A stretch of 64,000 nt of DNA from Aptenodytes patagonicus. Taxonomy: Eukaryota; Chordata; Aves; Sphenisciformes; Spheniscidae. A program made the translations under genes and the position numbers. Shown here piece after piece: positions 12,096 to 24,400 of the stretch (position 1 is the stretch's first letter; the number at the start of each line of letters is the position of its first letter). The stretch lies in the NCBI RefSeq assembly GCF_965638725.1, contig NC_134963.1, positions 6,145,501-6,209,500 of the forward strand, written 5' to 3'. Below the pieces are notes generated by a model. That model was given only the letters and a program-made list of their open reading frames with translations, searched no databases and had not been told where the DNA came from.

Positions 12096-13130
12096 CTCAC
12101 CTCACCTCACCTCACCTCACCTCGCCCGGAGCAGCGCGGCGCGGCGGGAAGGCGGCTCTTCCCGTCGGCAGAGGCCGATTCGCCAGGCCCTGGCGGGGCG
12201 GGGGGACCCAGCTCCCGCCGGGGTTTATTTTAACCCCTTTCCCCCCCTCCCCGTTAGGTGGAGGCGCCGTCAACCCCCTGCCCCCGGCCCCGCTCCCAGG
12301 AGCCGCGTGAGGCGCTTCGCCACGACGCTTGGCGAATGTGGCGTTGGGGAACAGCCGACGCGTTTACCTCCCTCTCCGCCCGGCCCGGCCCGCCCCGGCC
12401 CGGTTCGGTGCCGGTGCCGGTGCCGGTGCCCAGCCCGGGGCAGGGCGAGGGCTCGGCTCGCGGCGCCGGGAGCCACCCCCGGCCCTTCCCCGCTGTGCCC
12501 CCGCGGTCCCCTTACCGCCGCCGGCGGGTGGGTGGCGTCTCCTCAGGGGAAGGGGCAGAGCGGGAAGCACCGCCGGGCCGCGGCCTCCTCCATGGAAACC
12601 GCCGGGGCGGGAGGGGTCGCTCCGCCCGCGGGCCCCGCCGGCAGCACCGCCCGGCCCGGCCCGGCCTTCCCCGGGGAAGGAAGTTAGCGGCGGGCCGCGC
12701 CGGGCATGCAGCAGGGCCGGGAGGAGGAGGAGGAGCTGGAGGAGGAGAAGGAGGCGGACGGCGGGCCGGAGAGGGCTCTGGAGAAGAGCCCCTTCCAGCT
12801 GACGCCCGGGGATGTCTATGACATCTCCTCCGTGGTGGGCCGGGACCTGCTGCAGCTCAGCGCCGGGCCGCAGGTGCCCGCCGCGCTGGCCCGGCTGCAG
12901 TTCAGGATCGTGAGGGTGCTGGAGATGCTGGAAGCGCTGGTGAGCGAGAGCAGCCTCGCCGAGGAGCAGCTGCGGATGGAGCGGGACGGCCTGCGGCGGG
13001 AGGTGGAGGCGCTGCGGGAAGAGGGGTCCCGAGGGAGCGCCCAGCAGGTGGGTGCCAGGGCCGTGGTGGGCGCCCGCCGTGCAGCACAGCGGGGTCGGCA
13101 GCTGCGAGGTGGCACGTGGCCAGAGGCCCC
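11860..13130. promoter_or_regulatory. Bidirectional CpG-island promoter of SNRNP35 and RILPL2
   Basis: The region is very GC-rich and dense in CpG, and it separates two divergent genes whose 5' ends are less than 0.6 kb apart. It includes the SNRNP35 donor array, four GGTGCC hexamers around 12407-12430, an ETS-like GGAAG near 12675, and the first RILPL2 exon. No TATA box is apparent. Long open frames across it come from base composition and are not genes. Confidence 0.75.
12096..12123 (-). repeat. SNRNP35: CTCAC pentamer array forming overlapping splice donors on the minus strand
   Basis: Five perfect CTCAC units (12096-12120) are followed by CTCGC. On the minus strand they read GAGGTGAGGTGAGGTGAG, a series of overlapping AG|GTGAG donor sequences. 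The position fits the end of the SNRNP35 non-coding first exon, so exon 1 could end at any of several donors five nucleotides apart. Confidence 0.7.
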
Positions 13131-16100
13131 TTCCCCAACATAGGTTGTGGCCTGTCCACTTGACCGCGTGCGGGTTGTGAAACCCACCCTAACACCAGAT
13201 GGGTCGGAGGATACTTTTGCCGCAATCGCCGGTCTCTTTTATCACAGCAGAATGAGTCTTGGAAAGTTTGCTTCTTGCCTTCGTAGAAGGCCTTGGAGCC
13301 ATTTCCAGAGCAGAGATCTGCAGGGCTGTTACAAGTCGCAGTGCTGTGGATCCCTCGCTCCGGTTTCACTGTAGCGGCTAACCACGCTTTTAGCTCAGCA
13401 ACGTGCAGTGCTAACAGAGGAGTTCAGACACACACGGGCAGATTTTCACAGAGTACAAATCCACCGTTGTACAGCTCTTACACAGCACCGTCCCCGTAAA
13501 CACGATTTGCCATTTATGCAAACGCTAAAGCTTTGTTACTCTGTGCAAAGGAAACTGATGTCCGTGACCGAAAAAGCCATTACCACAAAAGTCTTAAATT
13601 AGGAAAGGAGAATTCAGTTCTCGCCTCTCTCTGCCACAGAGTTTTCATGTGACATTAGACAGACTGCTCAGCCTCTCTCATCATCAGAAAAGCAGATAAA
13701 AGCAGCTTCTTGGCAAACTAGATTGCCAACTCTTTGGGACAGAGACTTTGCTTTTAGCTGTGGTCAGAGCCTGTCACAGTTGGGCCCTATACTTGGCTGG
13801 GAAACGCAGACACCAAGGGAATACAAAAATAATGGGAAAAACTGTAATTAACTGCTTAGAAAAAATCAGGATTGTGAGGAACTCATACTAGTTCTAACAA
13901 TTACTACATATTTATAAAATTCAGAGTTTTTACTCTACGAGTACCCTGTTTTTGACAGGTTACAAGATCATGACCGCCACCATTTATTTTACAGCTCAGC
14001 CTTGGACCAGATAAAATGGTAATAGACCTCACAGATCCAAATCGCCCCCGGTTCACGTTACAGGAGCTGCGAGATGTATTGCAAGAGCGTAACCAGCTGA
14101 AAGCTCAGCTTCTTGTGGTGCAAGAGGAGCTACAGTGCTATAAGAGGTATATCGTGAAGTCAGCAACAAACTAATAACAATTACTTCTTGTCTGGGGGGC
14201 TTACCAGACCAGAGTATTGCAGGTTTGAGCACTTAGATTGGGCTAGGAACTGTCCAGACATATGAGAGACATCTGTGCTCCCAAGAGCCTACAAACGACC
14301 AAAGAAAAATGGGGGAATGATGAAGTCTCTGTGCAACATAATTTTAAAACTAAACTCCCTCTTAGTCCGCAGCCTGTTCCCGTAATTGTACTGCTGTGAG
14401 CCTACGTACGGCTACTCCCACTCCACCTCAGGCACATGAATTCATCTATGCAGTCACAGCAGTTGCGCGCATACTGTTCTTCTCTAAAGCCACGCTACAG
14501 ACCAAAGAGCATGGGGGTTTCCATCTCAGCTTTAGTCAAAATTTCCTTCCTCCCCCAGCTTGCCATCGGGGACACTAGCTTATTTCCTGTTCCTTTGCTC
14601 CCACAGTGGGTACGGCATTAATCTAGAAAGCAGAATATTAAGCCCTTTCCTCATCATACAAGATAAGCTGTGGGGTTTTTTTTAAGGCTGCCAACAGAGG
14701 GTTGTGCAAGGCACTTGAACTGTGCGAAACAAGTGCTCTCAGAGAAGGATTTTGGTCTTTCTAGAAGGGACCAGCCTGGCAGAATCAGTGTGAGCCAAAG
14801 GGTGGGATGCAGGAAGGTCCTCGCTCTTGGTGCTACAAATTCCCTCAACTCCAAGGCTGCTCTCCCCCAGCCTCTGCCCCTCCTCATCAGGTTGTATTAC
14901 AAACCCTTCAGGGCAAGAAACTACTTCTTAATCTGGACACAAAATGCCTGAGCACATTAGATTTCAGTTGAGATATCTCAGCAACAACCTCTTAGATACA
15001 GTAAGCCCGCCTTTTGCCTTGTCTGTAACAGGCAGGTTAAGCCAAGAAGTTAAAGTTAAACCCAAGAAGTCAGTTTACAAACCGCTCTCCAGCACTTCTC
15101 ACAGCACAGTGAGGCACCGCTTACCCCAGCTCAGCTGCCGGCCTTTGCTGTGCGGCCATTGGAATGGCTTCTTGCTTTGATTTCCCAGCTGTGTTACACA
15201 GCTTATTACAGGCCAAGTTAAAAATTAACAGTGTGAATGTTTTCAGTTTTTGAGTGATGTAAGGCACAGTGCTGTGCACCTAGAGAGCGTGTCAAGGCTG
15301 CTTTTCAGTTCAAGTAATTCTATGTGGTTATCTCCTCGTACAGCGTTACAGCTTAAGCCAAAAACCATCTTCCCTTTAAACATTCACATAAAATCCTAAT
15401 TATAATTGTACGGCCATAAAGAGCAGTTGTGCAGGGGAAGAGGATAAATACATGTTCTAAAATGTCTCGGGTATACTGGAAATAAGCCCCGTATAGCACG
15501 AGGTAACTGACATCCTCACAGAGAATGGCTTAAAATGACTGATGATGTTTGGGGACTGCATTTTCAATCGTGATTTCTGAGTAGAAGTTATTGTGCAGAT
15601 ATTAGAGATCTGCAGTGTCACCAAACAGCTCATAGTCCGGCTTCTCTAAGATGAGAATCTGCCTCAGAATTATCCCATGCCTGATGTCACGCCAGTTTCT
15701 AGATACTCTCCTGTATTTTTATTTCCAAGGTCCAGACGAGTGTTGCTTAGCTACTTTCAGCCTTCAGCTACTGCAATCACAAGCTTTGATCCACTCTGCT
15801 CTCAAGATAAATGAGGTCAGCTCAGGACAGTAAATTGGCATGCTGTGAAAACAGCGTAGCATGCAAGCTGGTAAAATCTAACCCAACTCCAAGCAGGGGA
15901 AACATCCTTTGGTAAAACTGAAGCTTTTGCCTAAAGTAGGCGGTTACAACCTTGTAGAGTGCGGCAGCATCGAAGTAGGATGACAAAAATCTACAGCTCA
16001 GGCAAAGCCTTTCTTTTCTCCTCCGTAGGATGGAAAGGGGAACAGCCTTGCAGGGAAGCTGGGAATCTCCCATCTGTTCCCAGCTGCGTGGTGCGAGCCT

Positions 16101-17121
16101 TCGTGGCTGCGCTGAAGGTACCACAGATCCACCCAAGCAGAAATTTGCCATTTGTCTGCGCCCTACTGTTATCTTTGTACTCTTGTACAGATCCAACGTG
16201 TAATTACACTTCCCTTTCACTCCTGTTCCGATTTGCCATTCTTCCTCTGCGGAGAAGTCAGCTTGTTACTTTTTTAGTGTTCTCATTAAAGCATAGCCTA
16301 AGCAAAACCACACTGCGCTATTTAAAGGAAAAGAAGAGCAATTCATTACAAGAAGTAGGCCAGGCTGCCGTACCTGTGCCGTGAACACCCATTCACCCTC
16401 GTCCTGGGCTGCCCAGTGAAGGGTTTAACACAGACAGCAATGCCACGCTATGCCAAAAAACACAAAAAATAAACAAACCCTCTTCTTTTCCCAGCGGGAT
16501 CATCTCACAGAGAAGGGACCAAACTGAAGAACGGGAAAAAGAGGGCAGTGGCAGCAGCCCCAGCATCAGCAAGGACAGCGAAGAGAAGACAATCATCAAA
16601 CGGCTGTAAGTTTGTCTGCATCTTTTTTGGCAGAATATGGCAGAATATGGCACGCTTCATACTTAGTGAGTCCAGGGATGAATTCTGCACTGTGGCCTAG
16701 TTGACTGGATATTGTTTTCTCCTCCTCTCCCTGTAAAATGAAAATGGGATAGAGAAATCCTTTCCTGTGGAAAAAGCACTCCACAGGAAGACAACCTCCA
16801 CCCAGGCAAGCAGGGCATCACTTTTTTCTAGGAAAAAATAAGCATTTCGGAGCAAAACTATGCTATAGTTGCCTCCCCTGCTAGCACATTAAGACTCTGC
16901 TGTAGGAACACGCCAGCTGTCCCTGGAGGTTTGTTTACATTGTATGAAGCAGCCGTCCGCAGTACCCACAAGCCCAGGCTGTCCCTGAAGTTCCCCAAAA
17001 TAGCGGAACACATTGACACGGCCGTCTCACTGCATGTTCCTTCTTTTCCAGTTGGATGCTATTGTTTCCTTTCTGTTGTCTTTTTTTTTTTTTTAGGTTC
17101 TCTTTTAAACATGGAAAATGA
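12706..17121 (+). CDS. RILPL2: RILPL2, RILP-like protein 2
   Basis: RILPL2 is a small dimeric adaptor that in mammals binds phosphorylated Rab8/Rab10 and myosin Va and acts in ciliary membrane traffic. There are four coding exons: 12706-13047, 13995-14146, 16495-16605 and 17097-17121. Phases join without error to give 209 aa (human 211). Residues 5-16 are acidic. RH1 follows at about residues 25-105, including EKSPFQLTPGDVYDISSVVG and the coiled-coil segment RIVRVLEMLEALVSE. RH2 lies in exon 2 with DPNRPRFTLQELRDVLQERN. Exon 3 ends in KDSEEKTIIKRL. The last exon contributes only eight residues, giving the terminus LFSFKHGK against remembered human LFFFRSGKQT. All donors and acceptors are canonical. 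The start is chosen by similarity and by its place in the CpG island. It is a paralogue of RILPL1, with SNRNP35 between them on the other strand. Confidence 0.95.
13048..13994 (+). other. RILPL2: RILPL2 intron 1
   Basis: The intron runs from GTGGGT to TTTTACAG. It begins in the CpG island and then holds a degraded SINE-like fossil (13610-13835). Confidence 0.9.
13610..13835 (+). repeat. Ancient amniote MIR/LINE-tail-like SINE fossil
   Basis: The order of diagnostic blocks resembles an old amniote interspersed repeat: a block like 'GACAAGTCACTTAACCTCTCTG' then 'CATCTGTAAAA', then 'ACTCTTTGGGACAGAGACT', then a GGGCCCTATACTTGGCTGGG-like tail ending in AATACAAAAATAAT. I recognise the last part from turtle and crocodile genomes. 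Identity is from memory and the copy is heavily decayed. Confidence 0.5.
14147..16494 (+). other. RILPL2: RILPL2 intron 2
   Basis: The intron runs from GTATAT to TTTTCCCAG. Apart from the repeat fragment near its start I recognise nothing in it. Confidence 0.9.
14215..14310 (-). repeat. Second copy of the same ancient repeat tail, inverted
   Basis: A stretch containing GGGCTAGGAACTGTCCAGAC and CCCAAGAGCCTACAA reads, on the minus strand, like the 'GTAAGCTCTTTGGGG...CAGCGCCTAGC' block of the family at 13610-13835. Both copies are short and decayed, so this is a tentative assignment. Confidence 0.4.
16606..17096 (+). other. RILPL2: RILPL2 intron 3
   Basis: The intron runs from GTAAGT to a long T-run acceptor ending TTTTAG at 17096. 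No other feature was seen. Confidence 0.9.
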
Positions 17122-17390
17122 GCATCCTTGAGAACTTAACCACTTCTGTTCAGAAATGGCACCGATGAGAGCTCCTAAGGCGTTAGGGGAGTCTATGATT
17201 GGAAGAAAAAGCATCACTCCTACTGTAGAGAATAAGCAATCTCATAAAAATTGTGTTGTATAATATTCTTTCAGAATAGATTTTACTTTGCTGTTTTAGA
17301 AACTGTTTAAGACAGACACTTTTTGTATTTCTTAGATTCCGGCCAGACATCACCCACATGTAGAGAATAAATGTTTATACAAAGGTGATT
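17122..17390 (+). other. RILPL2: RILPL2 3' untranslated region
   Basis: A short UTR with AATAAA at 17366-17371 is the best early polyadenylation signal. Longer forms cannot be excluded. Confidence 0.55.
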
Positions 17391-18900
17391 TTTTTATTCT
17401 TATTAAAAGAGCCTGTGATGATCTGTACTACCACTTATTTATCCTGTCCACCTATCAAAATGCTCAGCCCAAATGGTTTTGCAAGATGAAGATATTTTTA
17501 AGAGACGCGCCATTTTCACAAGCGCATTCATAGAGAAGCGCTGGGAAGGAAGAACCCACGCAGATTGCAGTCCCCACCGCTCTTACGCGAACGCCAACAC
17601 AGAACTGCTCGAGAGACCCCAGCATTGCTTTTTGTTCTGTGTCTTTCTTTGCATTAGATGGGCAGCAGCAGGCAGAAGCCTGTCACACCCCGCCCCACCG
17701 AAGGAAGACGCAGTTGGGCTGCAACAGCAGAACCCCTGCACACACAGGAGTGGCCGTTTGGGGTCGAGATGAAAGGTGGTGGAGAAGAGCACAGCAAGGG
17801 AAGAAAAGCTGCGGCATCGTGCTCTACCCACATGAAGGGCTGATGTCTTTTGAGCACATCTGCACCTCTGAAACTGGAACAGGTGCACCAAACGTTTCAT
17901 TTCTGACAGCTAAAGGTCTCCTGTGGTAGACAGTTGTATTTTTCATAAGCTCTGTTCTTTCAATCAACTGTCACAAGCTGTGCGTTAGCCCAAGTAATGA
18001 GATTTATCATTAGCAGAAGCATATAGGGCAAACAGAGGAATAGAAAAGCAGCTTGAAATATACCAATTAGGTTCCACATTTAGAAAAGTAGAATTTCAAG
18101 AGCAGAAGTCTGAACAGACATAAAAGGAGCAGTGACAGGTATCAAACTATGATCTTACTCTCTTCAGAAGTGAAAGCAGGCTCTGAAATCTTTTGATTCC
18201 CTCTCATACACTAGCAGCATGAAAAATATAGGACGCTTCACGCATCTGCTCAGATGCGCAACGCGAATGTGGCTTAGCAGAAGGCAGAATTGCAGTCTCC
18301 TTTCAGAGGGAATTTGTTAGCAACTGTACGTTAGCAAGGCAACATCAAAGATGTCTGACCTAAGCAAGCTGGTTTAGCCAGGGCACAGAACTGCTGAAGT
18401 CCTTTTGCCATCTTCAAAATACTAATAAGCCTTGGGAATGTCCCCGCAACCTATTTTCTAGAGCACAGTAGCAGGGAAGGAAGTTACTGCATTTCCTTAG
18501 CAGAGGCTTTGTGTTTCGAGAAAAAAAACAAACCAAAAAAACCAAAACCAAACAATCACGCATCAGCAACAGCCAGGATACACCTCTAAGCTGAAAAGAG
18601 ATGTTTATGTGTGCTCTGAACTCCATCCTCTTCTGTGGTTTATCCAGGGATATATTTTCCAATCTCCTTTAAAAAGGGGGGGGGAGGGGGAATTATGCCC
18701 CAAAACACACTAATCGCTCTACTAAGTCTTAATAAAACAACTTCAGGTAATAAACTGCACAGATTAAACAGAGCCGTGCAAAAGTAACAACCTGCCATGG
18801 GGGCACAGAAGACTACCATAGCCCTAGGCCACTCTTTGCAGTTAGTTGAAGGAGACATCAATGAAAGCTGCAATTATTCTTTTCAGTTTACCATTTAAGA
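17391..18900. other. Gap between convergent RILPL2 and KMT5A
   Basis: No exon, RNA gene or recognisable repeat family was seen in these 1.5 kb. It may in part be 3' UTR of either gene. Confidence 0.45.
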
Positions 18901-19273
18901 TGTTCTTTATTAAAAAAAAAAAAAAAAAGAAGAGGTGGGAGTTCACTGGTTACGGTAGACAGGAGAGCACCTCAACCTTTTGGGGCTAGTCTTTTTCTGG
19001 AACCATCACAGTTGCATCCACTCCGGTGCCAAGTGAGCTGCACAGCTTCTCTCTCAAAAGGGGAGCAAATTCCTTGGCTACGGCTACAACAGAAGAGGCT
19101 ACAGTTAGAGGAACCCCGCTGCCTCTGGCAAAGCCACCCGAGCCTGACAAAAGCAGTTCAGCTCCCAGCCCAAGGGCATCTTCCCTGCTAGGTGCTTTAC
19201 ACCTCGTTACAAGATGAAACCTTCCTATAAGGCACAGAGATAAAAATCCAAATGGCATGTTTCTCTGAGAAGT

Positions 19274-19341
<68 letters not shown>

Positions 19342-21429
19342 GAGAGAGAGATATCTCAGTTCCTAGAAAAGTAAAGGATACATATGCAGTGCAACATCAG
19401 CTTTATTACCATCTTCAGATGCAGTGCTACTTGATTACCAGTTAAGCATTTCAGAGAAGACAATTTTCTTTTTATGTAAAATAGGGAGAGATCTTCCCCC
19501 TTTCTTTTTTACAAAAGCGATGCTGAAGAACAAAGGTTTTAAGCTATTTGACCTGATAGAGAACAAGTAAATGTTTAAATAAAAAAAAAACCCAACAAAA
19601 GAAGCATTTTATTCCAATTTTGACTTAAGGGAAGTGCTCTAGTGAAAAGGGATACCGTACACGACTGTAGTCTCTGTTACTGAGACCAGAGAAAAATCAG
19701 TGCCAACTCAATTTTAAGTCAGCCAATGAAGTTTACCTGTAACTCAGTACATGTAAGGTAACAGGTCTCCAGTTAATTCTTCAGAAATGGTGAAAATACA
19801 CAGGCTGTCTCTGATGAGCTTGCCTCGTGTTAAGTGGTAAATAATATAAGCATTTAATGGCTAATGATTTTCACAGCTTTCTTTCAAAATGCTAATGATC
19901 TGCAATGGAGACAGGTACTATAGCAGCCACTTCATCGATAATAAATATATTCTTTATTTTACAGAGACATTGTCTTCAAGTTTTTAATTTAAAAAATACA
20001 TCACTAAGCCACCTCTCTTGCTGCTGGAGCATACAACCAGGATGTTGTTGCTATTTGACCTATCACATAGGCAAGCATATAAGATTGTCCTAGAGGGCAT
20101 TAGCTGGAAGAGCAGCAGCCTTCGAGACACGAGGAACAGAAGACATTAACAGAGCCACAGATCCCTTGCTGACATCTCCCAGCAGCAAGCGTGGCTGATG
20201 GCTCACAGCCATTTTCATCTACACGCATGCCAAGCCTGCCTTGGCAAAAATTCCAACTGGTAAGAATTCATCTTTAACATAAAGGACCCGCATTGTATTG
20301 CCCGCCTATATCACAGATTTGGTTCTCCAACAGTGACAATGCAAACATCCGCAAGACGCTAAGCGCTCAACTCTCATTTAAGACAGTGGGACCAGACCGT
20401 GCTGGACAGACCTACAGGACCAGGCAATAAGGAATCTACTTTCTTCATTGCATGAACTCCATCATTACAGTTTGAAGCTGCATATGAAGATGACTCCTAT
20501 TTTTGGAACCGCTATGCTCTACTTCAAGCATTCACAGTAAATAAATAGCTTCTGATGTGGCTAATTAGCATAGGAAGGTAATAAAAAAATTTCTGGAGAG
20601 AGCTTCTTCTTTTACTTCTTTAAAATCCTCTGGGAGACACCTCCAAGAAGCAGCCATCACCTATAAAAAGGTACCATCTTAAATTTTAGAAAATAAGTCA
20701 TGTCAAACATTGATTCTCACTGTGAAGTTCTATCTTCATATTTCTAATCAGTATGAACCCAGTCTATCAAAATCCATCCTCATTTGGCTTGGAGTCATTT
20801 CTCTGAAGAAAGCAACCAATCTGACCATCCATTTCCCTCAGCGCCAGTGCATTTAAAGTTCATCGCCAACACGAGATACGACACTGGAAAAACTGGATCC
20901 CTACCACAAATTATTTGAGAACGATAGTAGCATCCACCTCAGAGAAGCCTGTCAGCACTGGGTTGTAAAAAGCAGTCTGACAAGCAGTCAAGCCATTGGA
21001 TGTACGAGTCAGAGTAAGAAGTACATCTGCTGTCAAAGCTAATGCCAAGTTCGTCACCCCACAAAGTGGAGCATGAGATTTCATTGCAAAAGCAGAAGCA
21101 CAACCCAAGTGATTAAGTTTCTGTGCAAGTCTTTGATGCTCAAGTGGCACTGGTCACTATGCAGAAGTATTCGAATTTTAAGGAGGGTTTCCTTTTACGA
21201 TATAAAAGTTTTGGCAATCTAAGATTAATTATTCAAGCCTGCCTGGAAAACTGTAATAGGTATTTAAATACTGCAAAGCAAAAAGGTAGTTTCTAAGGAG
21301 CTCAGAACACCACAAGCAGTCCACTAAGAAAGCTGAGGAAAGTGAGGACAGGAAAAAAAAATCCACTGACTCTCTGTAGAGCACTCAGTCCAAAAAACAA
21401 ACCAAAAAACCCCAAACAAAGAAGATGAA
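18901..21429 (-). other. KMT5A: KMT5A 3' untranslated region (candidate extent)
   Basis: Non-coding sequence follows the KMT5A stop. Minus-strand AATAAA candidates lie at 19953-19958, 19608-19613, 19402-19407 and 18906-18911. The region includes the (GA)31 microsatellite, which would be (UC)n in KMT5A RNA if the longer forms are used. Confidence 0.5.
19277..19351. repeat. (GA)n microsatellite
   Basis: (GA)31 is perfect over 19277-19338, followed by one interruption and a further short GA run to about 19351. Confidence 0.98.
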
Positions 21430-24400
21430 TTAGTGTTTCAGCCACGGATGAGCTTCAATGGAAGCTTTGCTTCTGTCTCCATAGTCGTACAACAGTTCTT
21501 CACCTGCTTTAATGTCTCTGGAAGCTATCAGTATGAGATGAGGCACGCCATCAATGTCATGAAGCTTTGTCTGACAATTGCCACATTTGCTGTGATTAAT
21601 CAGTCTTCCCAGGCGATTAGTTTCTTTTGTAGCGTCAACACTGAAAGAACAAGAACAGAAGGCAGGGTTGCTGCATATCACGCAGTCACGTTTGTGGACC
21701 AAAACCAAAGTGCAAATCAGATAAAGAATGAGAAATCCACCCAAGGCTTGAAAAATGAAGGAAAAACATAACATTACAGAATATTCATATGATTAAACAG
21801 ACAGCATATAATATGGCAATGTAAGTAAACTAAAGCAATTCTGGGAGATTAAGTTAGCACAAAACCCAGAAAATGGAAAATTTTGGACTATGTTTTTGAG
21901 CTGCCTGTTTCTAAGCAGCTCTCAGCTGTTCATGAGGAATAGCAGAATCCAGATGTAGAACACCACCAGAAAGGCTTGATACCCTAAATACCCTCCCTTC
22001 AAGAAAGCTGTGTCCAAGCTAAGTGGTATCCACTGAGTAAGCCAGCAAGAGTCTCTACTCACATGGGAGGCTGAGAATGCCTAAAAACTACACGCCCAAC
22101 TTCCAGAGACCTGGATACTAAAGCTCTAGTGCCCCTCATTGCGGAAAGATTTGTTACGGCAGCTGTCATTATGGCATCCAGACTGCAAGTCAGACACTTA
22201 GAATATAGGGCGCTTCAAGGTAATTAACATACAGGTTAAGTGACCCACACTCCAGTGTCCAGTAACATCAGCCAAGGAAGAAAGAACATGGTCCGAGTGG
22301 CTGCTTTGAGAGCACTGGAGTTTGGGGCAAATGACACAGCAAATTGAGGACGAAGCATGGAAACGGGGTGGGTGTCAGGTACTAGAGAAAGAAGACGATC
22401 CAGTCAAAGACAGCTGAAGGAAGTGTTTCTCTTCCACTGAGTTTGTCCATACTGCTTTTCAAACAAAGTCCTTGCAACTCAGGCAGAGTAGTTAATTTTA
22501 CAAGAGAATAAATTTAGGCAGAAGTCCATGGCAGAGCTAGAAGTCTCATCCAAGCAGATACAACTCTCCATATAGCTTGTGCCGGACTTCAGAGAATAGG
22601 GCTTTGAGTCACCTACCATTCCTTTTAGCCCAGAGGTACTGCAGGCTCTGGGACCATGAAACAGCGCTCCAAAAAAAATTTCCTAATTCCCATTAAAAAA
22701 AAATTTTGCATGAAAACAAGAAAAGACTTAGCAGCGTTCGAAGCCTCTATCACCCAACTATCACACTTAAAGGAAGAGAAGCTTACCAGTACGTTTTGCT
22801 GAGGTACTGAAAATAGTACATATAGCAGCCTGTGGATGGATCTTGAGCATACACAGCTTCTCGCTTTTTAGCATCAGTGATCTCTATGAGATCCCCATGA
22901 TATTCAACTACAAATTCTCCTCGATTAAAATGTTTGGTAGCGATTACTCCTCGCCCTTTGCCATCGATGTAATCAATCTGTTGCATTGAAAAGAAAATCA
23001 GCTGGGAAATTAAAAAGTATTTACATGATTGCAAATATGCGGTTCACTAGGAAATGAGTGAAGTGCTACAGCAGGGTATTTGTATTGCGGACAAAGCTGT
23101 AGAAGCACAATGCACAGCATTGCGGAAGAAATACAGGATGAGTTTGGGACACACCCTATGAGTTACCAGGTTTTTTGATACAAAGTCTTCTAATCAGAGA
23201 ACTAAGAATTACTTTAAATAAGCCATACACAGAGAAGAGTTACCTGTTTTTTCTTTTAAACTATCTATTAGCTGAGGCAGTAAGATTTTTCCATTTCAGG
23301 TGCACCATCACCATTAGCACGCACAGGTTAAAGAGTTAGAGGAACAGAAAGACTGATCACAGAAACTACATTTATCACCCACCAGGATACTTTATTATTC
23401 CTGCCTCCCCCTGTAAATTGGACAACTCCAAGAAAGTTCTCCTATCACTGTCCTGCAGGCTGCTGCTTTTCAAGAATCGCAGCTCTTCTGCACTTCCAGG
23501 AGCCATTTCTGCTTTAAATTCTAAAAAAGGGGGTCAGAGTAACCCAAATGGTAAGCGCTTGGTCCCGATAACTAGTATTTGCTAGCAGTGGGAGGAAAAC
23601 CAGTACAACCCATTATCCCAAGTGCCACAATGAAGACCCACAGCGACTGGCTGTAAACAGGCTAAGAGAATTTGTTACCATACAGACAGTATATATGGGT
23701 GTTACCTTTAAAACATATGACAGTTAAGATGCTGTATCTAACCCCATTTCTGGAAGCTAACCCAAGAAATGAGACACTAAAGGGAGCAAGTGCATTTTCA
23801 GTGAAGACTATAAAGCCCCCTCAATATTTATGACTGAGGCTGCACATACATATTCTTCAGAGCCAAATATTGCCCGCCCAACAGGAAAGACGGCGTGCTC
23901 CAGTTCTGCTGCACTTTCACCTTACTGTCGAGGAACTGCAGCAGTTCCGAGAGTGAGTTCTGCTACTTTCTGCTTAAACAGATTAACAGCAAGATACTGT
24001 ATAAACAGTACGTGGCTACTCAGATTGGCATTGCAGTTACCTTCATTCCTTCTTCTTTCCCACTTGTAATTAGCTCATCTATTTTCCTCCTCTCCTCAGT
24101 CTGCAGAAGAAACAAGAACAAACAAAACCACGGTATTGTTGATAGTTTTTGTGGCTTATTCTATAGCTAAAAGGCAATTATTAGCCAGTGACACTCATTT
24201 TTCCAAACCATCCCATATTTCTAGCCAAACTGCATGGTAAAGAGACACACCCCCGAAATATATAAGCAGCTAGATTCTGTCCTAGAGGAACTGGATCAGC
24301 ATTTCCAAATTTTAAGGATGTTCTTAACAATACTTCCAGTGCACAATGCTATTTGCATTTGGCCAATGGAAACCATTTACAGACAGTTACGCACTTCCTC

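Noticed and set aside
11845-12821. Long open frames on both strands in the SNRNP35/RILPL2 CpG island
   Set aside because: They are Arg-, Pro- and Gly-rich, overlap each other and reflect GC composition.
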